Assembly (NCBI GenBank): GCA_029865445.1
Contig: JAOUGY010000165.1
Coordinates: 1 to 8,367, forward strand
From: Acidimicrobiia bacterium
GTDB lineage: Bacteria > Actinomycetota > Acidimicrobiia > Spongiisociales > ZC4RG35
Length of the DNA stretch: 8,367 nucleotides
Reading direction: 5' to 3'
Position numbers and translations under genes: made by a program. Positions 1 to 6,040 of this stretch are shown here, piece by piece; positions within the stretch are counted from its first letter, which is position 1, and every line of letters starts with the position of its first letter. The notes below the pieces were generated by a model, which saw only the letters and a program-made list of their open reading frames with translations, ran no database searches and was not told the DNA's origin.

Positions 1-990
1 GGTCTTGATGGTCAGCGGCTCGGCAAAGTGGCATGCCACCATGTGTCCGAACTGTTCGGTGAGGGCAGGCGCCTGCTCGGTGCAGATGTCCTGGGCCTTC
101 CAGCAGCGGGTCCGGAACACACATCCCGAGGGTGGGTCCGCGGGGTTGGGAACGTCACCGGTGAGCACGATTCGCTCCCGCTGCTCGCGACCGATCGGCT
201 CGGGAATGGGCACCGCGGACAGCAGCGCCTGCGTGTACGGATGACTGGGTGCGGTGAAGACTTCTTCCCTGGTCCCCAATTCCGCCAGCTTTCCGAGGTA
301 CATGACCCCGACGCGATGCGAGATGTGGCGGACCACCGAGAGGTCGTGGGCGATGAACAGGAAGGCCAAACCGAGCCGATCCTGGATTTCCATCAAGAGG
401 TTGATCACCTGCGCCTGAATGGACACGTCGAGCGCAGACACCGGTTCGTCCAAGAGGAGCAGTTCGGGGTCGAGCGCCAGCGCCCTCGCCACTCCGATCC
501 GCTGACGCTGGCCGCCGGAGAATTCGTGGGGGAATCGGTTGCCGTGCTCAGGGCTGAGCTGCACCAAACGGAGGAGTTCGGCCACCTTTTCATCGCTGTC
601 GCCGTCCACACCGTGGATCTTCAGCGGCTCACCGATGATCTCGCGCACGGTCATTCTCGGATTGAGCGACGCGTACGGATCCTGGAACACGATCTGCATC
701 TCGCGGCGGAGTGGTCGCATCTCGGACCGCGACAGTCCGGAGATCTCAGATCCCTGGAACTTGATACTTCCAGCGGTCGGTTCGATCAGCCGCATCACCG
801 CGCGGGCAGTGGTCGACTTTCCGCACCCGGACTCACCCACGAGCCCGAGAGTCTCCCCCGGTGCCAGCTGAAACGATACGCCGTCCACGGCGTATACGTG
901 ACCGACCGTTCTGCGGAACAGGCCCTCTTTGATCGGGAAGTGGACCTTGAGATCGGAGACCTCGAGCAGGTTCCCGTTCTGTTCAGCCAA
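1..990 (-). CDS. Peptide-type ABC importer ATPase, OppF/DppF family (3' end cut by window)
   Basis: This is one of the two ATPase subunits that power uptake by the Opp/Dpp-type importer encoded upstream; it acts on the cytoplasmic face. I translated 330 codons from the minus strand with no stop before the window edge. Visible motifs are Walker A GESGCGKS (52-59), Q-loop Q103, signature SGGQR (158-162), Walker B LLLLDE (177-182), D-loop SALD (185-188) and switch H215. The C-terminal oligopeptide-transporter extension follows, with a Cys pattern GCVFRTRC...C...ACHF typical of the family. Family members are about 320-350 residues, so only a short tail should be missing. The start is TTG at 990: AAGGAGG lies 5 bases upstream and no ATG occurs before residue 66. 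It overlaps the end of the ATPase D gene by 8 bp. Peptides are the likely cargo, but dipeptide, oligopeptide, nickel or sugar specificity cannot be told from this subunit. Confidence 0.95.
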   Translation of the reverse strand, partial: MAEQNGNLLEVSDLKVHFPIKEGLFRRTVGHVYAVDGVSFQLAPGETLGLVGESGCGKSTTARAVMRLIEPTAGSIKFQGSEISGLSRSEMRPLRREMQIVFQDPYASLNPRMTVREIIGEPLKIHGVDGDSDEKVAELLRLVQLSPEHGNRFPHEFSGGQRQRIGVARALALDPELLLLDEPVSALDVSIQAQVINLLMEIQDRLGLAFLFIAHDLSVVRHISHRVGVMYLGKLAELGTREEVFTAPSHPYTQALLSAVPIPEPIGREQRERIVLTGDVPNPADPPSGCVFRTRCWKAQDICTEQAPALTEQFGHMVACHFAEPLTIKT

Positions 991-2023
991 TTCGGCCTCC
1001 TTCCGCGGCGATGCCGGCTTCGGCGGCCTCACGTTCCAACTCGGCCGCCATCTCCGACGTGAAGTGGCAGGCGGCCGCCGTGGTCCCGCCCGGGAGCTCC
1101 GGCACGTCGGTCCGGCAGATCTCCCTGCCGTGGTAGAGCCGGCACCGCGGATGGAACGAACAACCCGCCGGTCGATTGAGGAGGCTCGGCGGGTTCCCGG
1201 CGATGGGAAGGAGTTTCTTGATCTCGCCGCTGAGGCGAGGGAGGCTCATCATCAGGCCCAGCGTGTACGGATGACGAGGTGCGTGGAAGATCTCTTCCAC
1301 TGAGCCTCTCTCCACCACTTTGCCGGCGTACATCACGGCGACTTTGTCCACGAGTTCGGCGACCACGCCCAGATCGTGGGTGATGAGGATCAGGGCGGCG
1401 TGTGTCTCGCGGGTGGCATCCTTGAGAACGTCGAGCACCTGAGCCTGGATCGTCACGTCGAGGGCCGTGGTTGGCTCGTCGGCGATGATGACCGCCGGGT
1501 CGTTGGCGATGGCCATGGCGATCATGGCCCGCTGCCGCATGCCACCCGAGTACTCGTGCGGGTACTGATCGAACCGCCGCTCGGCGTTCGGAACACCAAC
1601 CCTTTCCAGGAGTCCGATGGTCCGCTTCCGCGCTTCGAGCTCTGTGGCGGAGGCGTTGTGCTCCAGGATCGCCTCGGCAATCTGATCGCCCACCGTGAAC
1701 ACCGGATTGAGCGATGTCATCGGATCCTGGAACACCATGCCGATCTCTTTGTTGCGGATCTTCCGCAACTCGTCGATGGGCAATCCGATGAGGTTGCGAC
1801 CGTTGTAGAGGACCTCGCCTCGCACAATTCGACCCGGGGGCATCTGGATGAGGCCGAGCGCCGACATCACCGTCACGCTCTTGCCCGAGCCGGACTCGCC
1901 GACCACACCGAGTGTCTCGCCGGGAGCCACCTCGTAAGAGACGCCGTCCACGGCGTGGACCACACCGTCGGTGGTGTCGAACTCTACGACCAGGTCTTTG
2001 ATTTCGAGAACGGAGTCCGCCAC
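983..2023 (-). CDS. Peptide-type ABC importer ATPase, OppD/DppD family
   Basis: This is the second nucleotide-binding subunit of the importer, 346 residues, a normal length. Motifs are Walker A GESGSGKS (42-49), Q-loop Q99, signature SGGMR (159-163), Walker B VIIADE (178-183), D-loop TALD (186-189) and switch H216, so the ATPase appears intact. The C-terminal extension carries C-x5-C-x8-C followed by a fourth Cys in AACHF. In characterised OppD/DppD proteins the equivalent cysteines bind an iron-sulfur cluster, so the same is plausible here by homology. The start is GTG at 2023, directly after the TAA stop of the permease C gene with no spacer and no convincing Shine-Dalgarno site, which suggests reinitiation by ribosomes finishing permease C. 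It pairs with the F-type ATPase as a heterodimer. Confidence 0.96.
   Translation of the reverse strand: MADSVLEIKDLVVEFDTTDGVVHAVDGVSYEVAPGETLGVVGESGSGKSVTVMSALGLIQMPPGRIVRGEVLYNGRNLIGLPIDELRKIRNKEIGMVFQDPMTSLNPVFTVGDQIAEAILEHNASATELEARKRTIGLLERVGVPNAERRFDQYPHEYSGGMRQRAMIAMAIANDPAVIIADEPTTALDVTIQAQVLDVLKDATRETHAALILITHDLGVVAELVDKVAVMYAGKVVERGSVEEIFHAPRHPYTLGLMMSLPRLSGEIKKLLPIAGNPPSLLNRPAGCSFHPRCRLYHGREICRTDVPELPGGTTAAACHFTSEMAAELEREAAEAGIAAEGGRIG
996..1002 (-). promoter_or_regulatory. Shine-Dalgarno site that fixes the TTG start of the F-type ATPase
   Basis: On the minus strand AAGGAGG lies 5 bases before TTG at 990, inside the last codons of the upstream ATPase gene. It is a near-perfect anti-SD match. 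It supports a rare TTG start and translation coupled to the upstream gene. Confidence 0.75.
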
Positions 2024-3013
2024 TTACTTCACTCGCTGCTTCGGGTCGAGGGCGTCACGTAGTCCGTCTCCTATGAAGTTGATACAGAGTGCAATGGCCA
2101 CGATCGTGAGGCCGGGAAAGACCGCCAGCCACCACTGGGTCGTCAGGGCATCCTGACCGTCGGAAATCAGCTTGCCAAGCGCCGGGAACGGGGGCTGGAT
2201 CCCGAACCCGAGGAAAGACAGAGCCGCCTCGACCAGGATCGCCGTGGCCACCGTGAGCGTGGCGTTGACGATGATGGCGCCGAGAGCGTTCGGAAGGATG
2301 TGGCGGAAGATGATGCGGGCGTCGCTGGCTCCCAACGCCTTGGCCGCCTCGACGTACTCCTTCTCCCTCAAGCTCAGAAACTCTCCACGCACGATGCGAG
2401 CGAGCGTCGTCCAGAACAGGAACGCGAGCACGATCCCGACCCGGATCGGGTTTCCCCTTCCCCAGAAGTTGGCGAGGATCATGAGCACAGGAAGGAACGG
2501 CAGCGTGAAGAACAGGTCGGTGACCCGCATCAACAAGTTGTCGATCCACTTTCCGTAATACCCGGCGATCCCGCCCACGATCACGCCGATTCCGGTCGAC
2601 AGGAACGACACGAAGAACGCAACGTAGATCGACGTGCGCGTTCCGTAGAGGGTGCGAGAGAAGTAGTCCCGGCCGATCTTGTCGGTTCCGAAGAAGTGGT
2701 TGTCCGTGAGCGTCGGCGCCAGCGACCTGTCGGGGACGTTCGGGGCGTCGAACGGATAGGGCGCCAGCTGCTCGGCGAACAGCGACGACAAGATGATGAT
2801 GAGCAGAAGAATGAGCGAACCCACCGCAAGCTTGTGCTGGAAGAACTTCCGTCGAGTCAGCTGCCATTGCGTCAGCGATTCGATTTCGAGTCCTTCACGC
2901 TCCAGGACGTCGAGGTCGTCTCGCGCCATCGTGTCGAGCGCCGACTGGGTCACGGCCTCCTCGACATCGGAGTCGGCCCTGGCCGAAGGAAATCTCTCTA
3001 CTTGATCAGTCAT
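2024..3013 (-). CDS. Peptide-type ABC importer permease, OppC/DppC family
   Basis: This is an inner-membrane permease half of the importer, 329 residues. About six membrane segments can be seen near 62-80, 127-151, 165-183, 191-206, 247-270 and 295-316. The cytoplasmic EAA loop that contacts the ATPases is at about 219-242 (EYVEAAKALGASDARIIFRH). The conserved FGTDKIGRDYFSR stretch (108-120) before the second membrane segment is typical of OppC/DppC. The N-terminal cytoplasmic part (1-61) is rather long and acidic until a basic patch (RRKFFQHK) just before the membrane. ATG at 3013 is preceded by GAGG with 7-base spacing and overlaps the permease B stop by 8 bp (ATGACTGA). It should form the translocation pore with permease B. 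Confidence 0.96.
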   Translation of the reverse strand: MTDQVERFPSARADSDVEEAVTQSALDTMARDDLDVLEREGLEIESLTQWQLTRRKFFQHKLAVGSLILLLIIILSSLFAEQLAPYPFDAPNVPDRSLAPTLTDNHFFGTDKIGRDYFSRTLYGTRTSIYVAFFVSFLSTGIGVIVGGIAGYYGKWIDNLLMRVTDLFFTLPFLPVLMILANFWGRGNPIRVGIVLAFLFWTTLARIVRGEFLSLREKEYVEAAKALGASDARIIFRHILPNALGAIIVNATLTVATAILVEAALSFLGFGIQPPFPALGKLISDGQDALTTQWWLAVFPGLTIVAIALCINFIGDGLRDALDPKQRVK

Positions 3014-3983
3014 ACCGGATCCTCGGGTCGAGCCAACCGTACGCGATGTCCGCCAGGAGGTTGCCGATGATGATGGCGATGGCTGTCACCACCAGCCACG
3101 ACATGATCGTGTATGCATCACCCTGGCTGAGCGCATCGAAGAAGAACTTGCCCATTCCAGGCCAGGCGAAGATCGTCTCGGTGATCACCGCCCCACCCAA
3201 GAGCCCGCCGAAGTTGATGGCGGCCAGGGTGACGACCGGGATGAGAGCGTTGCGGAGACCGTGCTTCATGGTGACGGTTCGCTCCGAGAGCCCCTTGGCG
3301 CGGGCGGTGCGGATGTAGTCGGCGTTGAGGACCTCGAGCATCGAAGCCCGCTGGAACCGGCTGTACGTGGCGATGTTGACGTAGGCGAGTGTGGTGATCG
3401 GAAGCACCATGTGCTGGAGCCGATCGATGAGCACAGCCCACCATCCTTGCGACGCGATGTCGAAACTCGACTGGCCGAATGTGTAGAAGAGCCGGAAGCC
3501 TGTCCACAAGAACAGGCCCGTCACAAGGGCCTGCAACATCAGGGCAAACCAGAAGATGGGCACCGAAAACCCGAAGAAACTGACCGTGGTGGTCGTGTAG
3601 TCGAACACCGAATACTGCTTCTTCGCGGATTGCACTCCAAGCCACACCGCCGTGGTGATGGCGATGACCTCGGATATGGCTATCAATTGAACGGTGTTGC
3701 CGGCGGCGCGTTTCAGGTCGGGCCAGATGGGATTGTTGCCCAGGGCGGTGGTGTTTCTCTCGGTGAAGAGATCCTTGGCCCAGAACACGTACTGGACGTA
3801 CCAGGGATCGTCGAGGTGTTTCCGGTCGACGATGTTCTGGATCGTTTGTTGCGACACGTTCGGCAACAGACGGAGTGACGACAAGGGGTCCGCGATCTCC
3901 GTCATCCCCCAGAAGATGATCACCGTCGAGATGATCAATACGGGAATGCTCAGGAGAATCCGTCTCAGAATGAAGGTAGCCAT
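3006..3983 (-). CDS. Peptide-type ABC importer permease, OppB/DppB family
   Basis: This is the other membrane permease, 325 residues. It opens with the family-typical short basic start (ATFILRRIL) leading directly into membrane segment 8-27. Further segments lie near 97-118, 132-157, 190-208, 248-272 and 292-315. The long extracytoplasmic stretch 28-96 is normal for OppB/DppB. The EAA loop is at about 221-245 (DYIRTARAKGLSERTVTMKH). The sequence ends in WLDPRIRYD, a usual family ending. ATG at 3983 is the first possible start, because an in-frame TGA lies seven codons upstream. The nearest Shine-Dalgarno-like GAGGAG (3998-4003) is 14 bases away, longer than optimal, so initiation may be weak. 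The gene follows the binding-protein gene after a 130-bp gap that contains a terminator. Confidence 0.96.
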   Translation of the reverse strand: MATFILRRILLSIPVLIISTVIIFWGMTEIADPLSSLRLLPNVSQQTIQNIVDRKHLDDPWYVQYVFWAKDLFTERNTTALGNNPIWPDLKRAAGNTVQLIAISEVIAITTAVWLGVQSAKKQYSVFDYTTTTVSFFGFSVPIFWFALMLQALVTGLFLWTGFRLFYTFGQSSFDIASQGWWAVLIDRLQHMVLPITTLAYVNIATYSRFQRASMLEVLNADYIRTARAKGLSERTVTMKHGLRNALIPVVTLAAINFGGLLGGAVITETIFAWPGMGKFFFDALSQGDAYTIMSWLVVTAIAIIIGNLLADIAYGWLDPRIRYD

Positions 3984-4066
3984 ATGCGCGTACCGGGCTC
4001 CTCATGTCGTTGGCAGGTGGCCAACACCCTAACCGGGGATCGCCACAGCAGGTGCCTTCGACAGGC
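3984..4066 (-). promoter_or_regulatory. Leader of the permease genes, with a small inverted repeat
   Basis: This stretch lies between the terminator and permease B. It contains an inverted repeat, GTTGGC-5 nt-GCCAAC (4009-4025), just upstream of the GAGGAG at 3998-4003. A TAGGGT hexamer, fitting the loose actinobacterial -10 pattern TANNNT, occurs on the minus strand near 4029-4034. No good -35 box accompanies it. The region may therefore carry a weak internal promoter, or it may only be the read-through leader. Confidence 0.3.
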
Positions 4067-4105
4067 AAAAAAAGAAGAAGGGGGCCGCCGAAGCGGCCCC
4101 CTTCT
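4067..4105 (-). terminator. Intrinsic terminator with a 13-bp stem and UUCG loop after the binding-protein gene
   Basis: On the minus strand AGAAGGGGGCCGC, TTCG, GCGGCCCCCTTCT form a perfect 13-bp stem (arms 4093-4105 and 4076-4088) closed by a UUCG tetraloop. TC and seven T follow (4067-4073). The stem begins 8 bases after the TGA at 4114. The plus strand has no T-run after the stem, so the terminator points only in the direction of the importer genes. Because permease genes of the same system follow, it probably ends most transcripts after the binding protein, lets a fraction continue, and shields the 3' end of the short transcript. Confidence 0.92.
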
Positions 4106-4113
4106 CTACTCGT

Positions 4114-5880
4114 TCAGCTTCCGGGGACGATTGCCTCGGCGCTGCTGATCAGCTGCGGCACGTACTGGAAGTCGGGCGTCACGGTGAACGCACCCTGCAG
4201 GACGGCTGTGGCGATCAAACCGGCGGCAAACAGGTTGCCGTCGGGCTCGAGGATCTGCATCGACTCTGGCTGCTGGTCGGCACCGTAGATCACGGTCTCC
4301 TTGCCAGTCCACGTCTCGATGTTCCAGAAAGGACCGATCTGGGTCGCGTTGTCCTTCGGGCCCTGGATCGTAGAGTTCCAGGCGAAGAACGTCGGCTTCT
4401 GATACATCGGGATGAGCGGGATCTGGCTCAGCCACAGGGCGTCGGCCTCGTTGTACACGGCTGCACGCTCCGCGGGATCGACGATCCCGTCGGTGGAACG
4501 GATCAGCTCGTCCACGGCCGGATCGCAGAACCGGAGTTCATTGAGCAGACCGAGGTCGAGGGCCTCCTGGCCCACGGGCGCCTCACCGGCGTCGTTGCAG
4601 TAGTACAGGGTGTTGCCACCCGCCGGATCGGGCGAACCGACCCAGGCGAAGTTGAACACGTCCCACGCCGTCGAGTCGCCGTAGAAGTTCTCATCCGAGA
4701 ACACTTCGGCGGCCGGGGCGAACTTGGCGATGGCCTCAATGCCGATGGCCTTGAGGTCGGCCTGGGCGAGTTCGAACTGGAGCTCACGACCCTCGTTACC
4801 TGCGGTGGTGGCCCACTCGAACGACAGGCGCTCTCCGTCGCAGACGTAGATGCCGTCGTCACCCTTGGTGCAACCGTTGTCGGTCAGCTGGGCTTCGGCG
4901 GCCACGGGGTCGTACGGGAACACGCTGTTGAAGTGATCCTCGTAGTACACCGAGTTCGTCATCCACACCGAGTTGCCGAGTGCTTCGGCGTTGGCGGCGA
5001 TTGGCTTGACGATGGCCTCCACGATCGCGTCACGGTTGATGCCTTGAGCGATCGCCTGCTTCACGTACAGGTTCTGCAGTGCGGGGTTGTCGTGGTTGAA
5101 GTCGAAGTGCTCCCAGATCGGGCCGAGGCCCGCTTCCCATTCGACACCCTCGATCGCGCCCACTTCCTCCACGAGGGAGACCTGCGGCTGCGGGTAGAAC
5201 ATGTCGATTTCCTGGCCACGGAGGGCCTGGACCTGGGTCTGGCTGTCCTCGAGGAACGTGATGACGACCTGCTGGACGTCACCGAGCGCCGAACCGTCAA
5301 CGCCGGCCGATGCCCAATAGTCTGCGTTCCTGGTGAGAACGATGCGCTCGTCCTTCACCCATTCGGTCATCGCGAACGGACCGGAGCCCAGCGTGATGAG
5401 ATCGTCCCAGTACTCGTTGAAGGGCTGGCCCTCAAGCTCGTGCTTGGGAAGGATCGCCCCGAACAGGGTCTGCCAGGGTGCGTAGATGTTCTCGAAGTTG
5501 AAGACGATCGTCTTCTCATCGACGACCTCGTAGCCGGTGATCTGGTCGTAACCCTGACGGCTGGTGATGTCGTTGCCTTCGTCCATGATGGCTTCCCACG
5601 TGAAGGCGAAGTCATCCGCCGTCACGGCGGTGCCATCCGCCCACGCAGCGTCTGGGTGAATGTTGTACTTCACACAGAACGCGGTGTCGCATTCACCGAC
5701 GACCGTGGTCGTGGTGGTAGCTGCCGTGGTCGTCGTGGTCTCGGGTGCCGCTGTGGTCTCCGGAGTTTCCCCTGCGGTCGTCTCGGAGGTCGCGTCGCCA
5801 CCACAGGCGGCGATGACGAGTCCGAGTACGGCCACGAGAGCAAACAGCCGAACAGCGCGCCCAGAGCGCAGTGCTCGCAC
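4114..5880 (-). CDS. ABC importer substrate-binding lipoprotein, family 5 (SBP_bac_5), apparently circularly permuted
   Basis: This is an extracytoplasmic lipoprotein that captures the substrate, probably peptides, and delivers it to the permeases encoded downstream. It has 588 residues. A basic start and hydrophobic core lead to the lipobox IAAC with lipid-anchor C26. A Thr-rich tether follows (31-61). The first recognisable family stretch is YNIHPDAAWADGTAVTADDF (72-91), which normally follows 60-80 residues of N-terminal lobe. The family body continues through GSGPFAM (165-171), QAIAQGINRDAIV (275-287) and the usual end PLIPMYQKPTF...GPFWNIETW (488-524). After that end, residues 527-588 carry what looks like the missing N-terminal lobe (YGADQQPES..., FTVTPDFQYVPQLIS). 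Seven cysteines include three spaced as possible pairs: 64/69, 337/347 and 428/452. GTG at 5880 has GGGAGGA 8 bases upstream. Function is confident; permutation is inferred from motif order. Confidence 0.93.
   Translation of the reverse strand: MRALRSGRAVRLFALVAVLGLVIAACGGDATSETTAGETPETTAAPETTTTTAATTTTTVVGECDTAFCVKYNIHPDAAWADGTAVTADDFAFTWEAIMDEGNDITSRQGYDQITGYEVVDEKTIVFNFENIYAPWQTLFGAILPKHELEGQPFNEYWDDLITLGSGPFAMTEWVKDERIVLTRNADYWASAGVDGSALGDVQQVVITFLEDSQTQVQALRGQEIDMFYPQPQVSLVEEVGAIEGVEWEAGLGPIWEHFDFNHDNPALQNLYVKQAIAQGINRDAIVEAIVKPIAANAEALGNSVWMTNSVYYEDHFNSVFPYDPVAAEAQLTDNGCTKGDDGIYVCDGERLSFEWATTAGNEGRELQFELAQADLKAIGIEAIAKFAPAAEVFSDENFYGDSTAWDVFNFAWVGSPDPAGGNTLYYCNDAGEAPVGQEALDLGLLNELRFCDPAVDELIRSTDGIVDPAERAAVYNEADALWLSQIPLIPMYQKPTFFAWNSTIQGPKDNATQIGPFWNIETWTGKETVIYGADQQPESMQILEPDGNLFAAGLIATAVLQGAFTVTPDFQYVPQLISSAEAIVPGS
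4117..4302 (-). other. C-terminal segment of the binding protein that resembles the family's N-terminal lobe
   Basis: This covers residues 527-588 of the binding lipoprotein. YGADQQPESMQIL resembles the first strand of mature family 5 binding proteins (the 'xGxxxxPxxLNP' region). FTVTPDFQYVPQLISS resembles the 'y..tpdg.y.P.La.s' stretch that normally comes shortly before the W-x-DGT motif. In this protein W-x-DGT is at residues 80-84, so the order of the two blocks is reversed. A few residues (525-527, TGK) act as the joining linker. Assignment is by motif memory, not by alignment. Confidence 0.7.
5698..5790 (-). repeat. Thr-rich low-complexity tether of the binding lipoprotein
   Basis: Residues 31-61 consist almost wholly of Thr, Ala, Glu and Pro, with two runs of five or more Thr encoded by ACC/ACG repeats. 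It sits between the lipid-anchored Cys and the folded domain, so it should act as a flexible spacer. Such tethers are common in lipoproteins of Acidimicrobiia and related actinobacteria. The simple repeats could vary in length between strains. Confidence 0.8.
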
Positions 5881-5888
5881 GGTTGGTT

Positions 5889-5895
5889 TCCTCCC
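5889..5895 (-). promoter_or_regulatory. Shine-Dalgarno site of the binding-lipoprotein gene
   Basis: On the minus strand GGGAGGA lies 8 bases before GTG at 5880. It selects this GTG, and the signal peptide and lipobox that follow confirm the choice. It is much stronger and better placed than the site before permease B, in line with higher synthesis of the binding protein. Confidence 0.8.
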
Positions 5896-6040
5896 TACTT
5901 GCGTACATGAGCGAAGCAGCGGATGTCTCCTCTACGAGACCCGTGCTCGGGTCGCCAGAGGCGGCCACTCCTTCGCGCCCGGGCGAAGCCCGGATGTACA
6001 AACGTTAGACGGACAACCGGCCCAAAGCGAGCCTGCACCG
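5896..6040 (-). promoter_or_regulatory. Upstream leader region of the importer operon, with two hairpins
   Basis: This gap separates the AI-2E family gene from the binding-protein gene and most likely holds the operon promoter. Two perfect inverted repeats stand out: GACCCG-4 nt-CGGGTC (5938-5953) and CCGGGC-3 nt-GCCCGG (5979-5993). Neither is followed by a T-run, so neither looks like an intrinsic terminator for the AI-2E family gene, and read-through into the importer operon is possible. A TAACGT hexamer on the minus strand (6002-6007) fits the loose TANNNT -10 pattern, but no convincing -35 is spaced correctly. The hairpins could be operators, mRNA leader structures or incidental. Confidence 0.35.

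Noticed and set aside
28..1062. Plus-strand open frame of 344 codons
   Set aside because: It is antisense to the F-type ATPase gene, which has all ABC motifs. The plus frame is rich in His and Arg, with no recognisable domain.
1261..1300. Stretch resembling 229-260 (cgtgtacggatgac...) as a DNA repeat
   Set aside because: Both encode the same conserved HPYT region of the two paralogous ATPases, so the similarity is protein homology.
4114..5880. Binding-protein gene as a truncated pseudogene lacking its N-terminal lobe
   Set aside because: The frame is intact, the ribosome site, signal peptide, lipobox and terminator are present, and the missing lobe motifs reappear at the C-terminus.
4933..5910. 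Plus-strand open frame of 325 codons opposite the binding protein
   Set aside because: It is a shadow of the real gene, has no ribosome site or family motif, and runs through the antisense of the Thr tether.
5979..5993. Hairpin CCGGGC/GCCCGG as a terminator for the AI-2E family gene
   Set aside because: The stem is only 6 bp and is followed by GCGCGAAGG rather than a T-run.
5693..6001. Short minus-strand frame overlapping the start of the binding-protein gene, possible upstream ORF
   Set aside because: It has no ribosome site at its start, uses the Thr tether DNA in another frame and gives an Arg/Asp/His-rich tail. It looks incidental.
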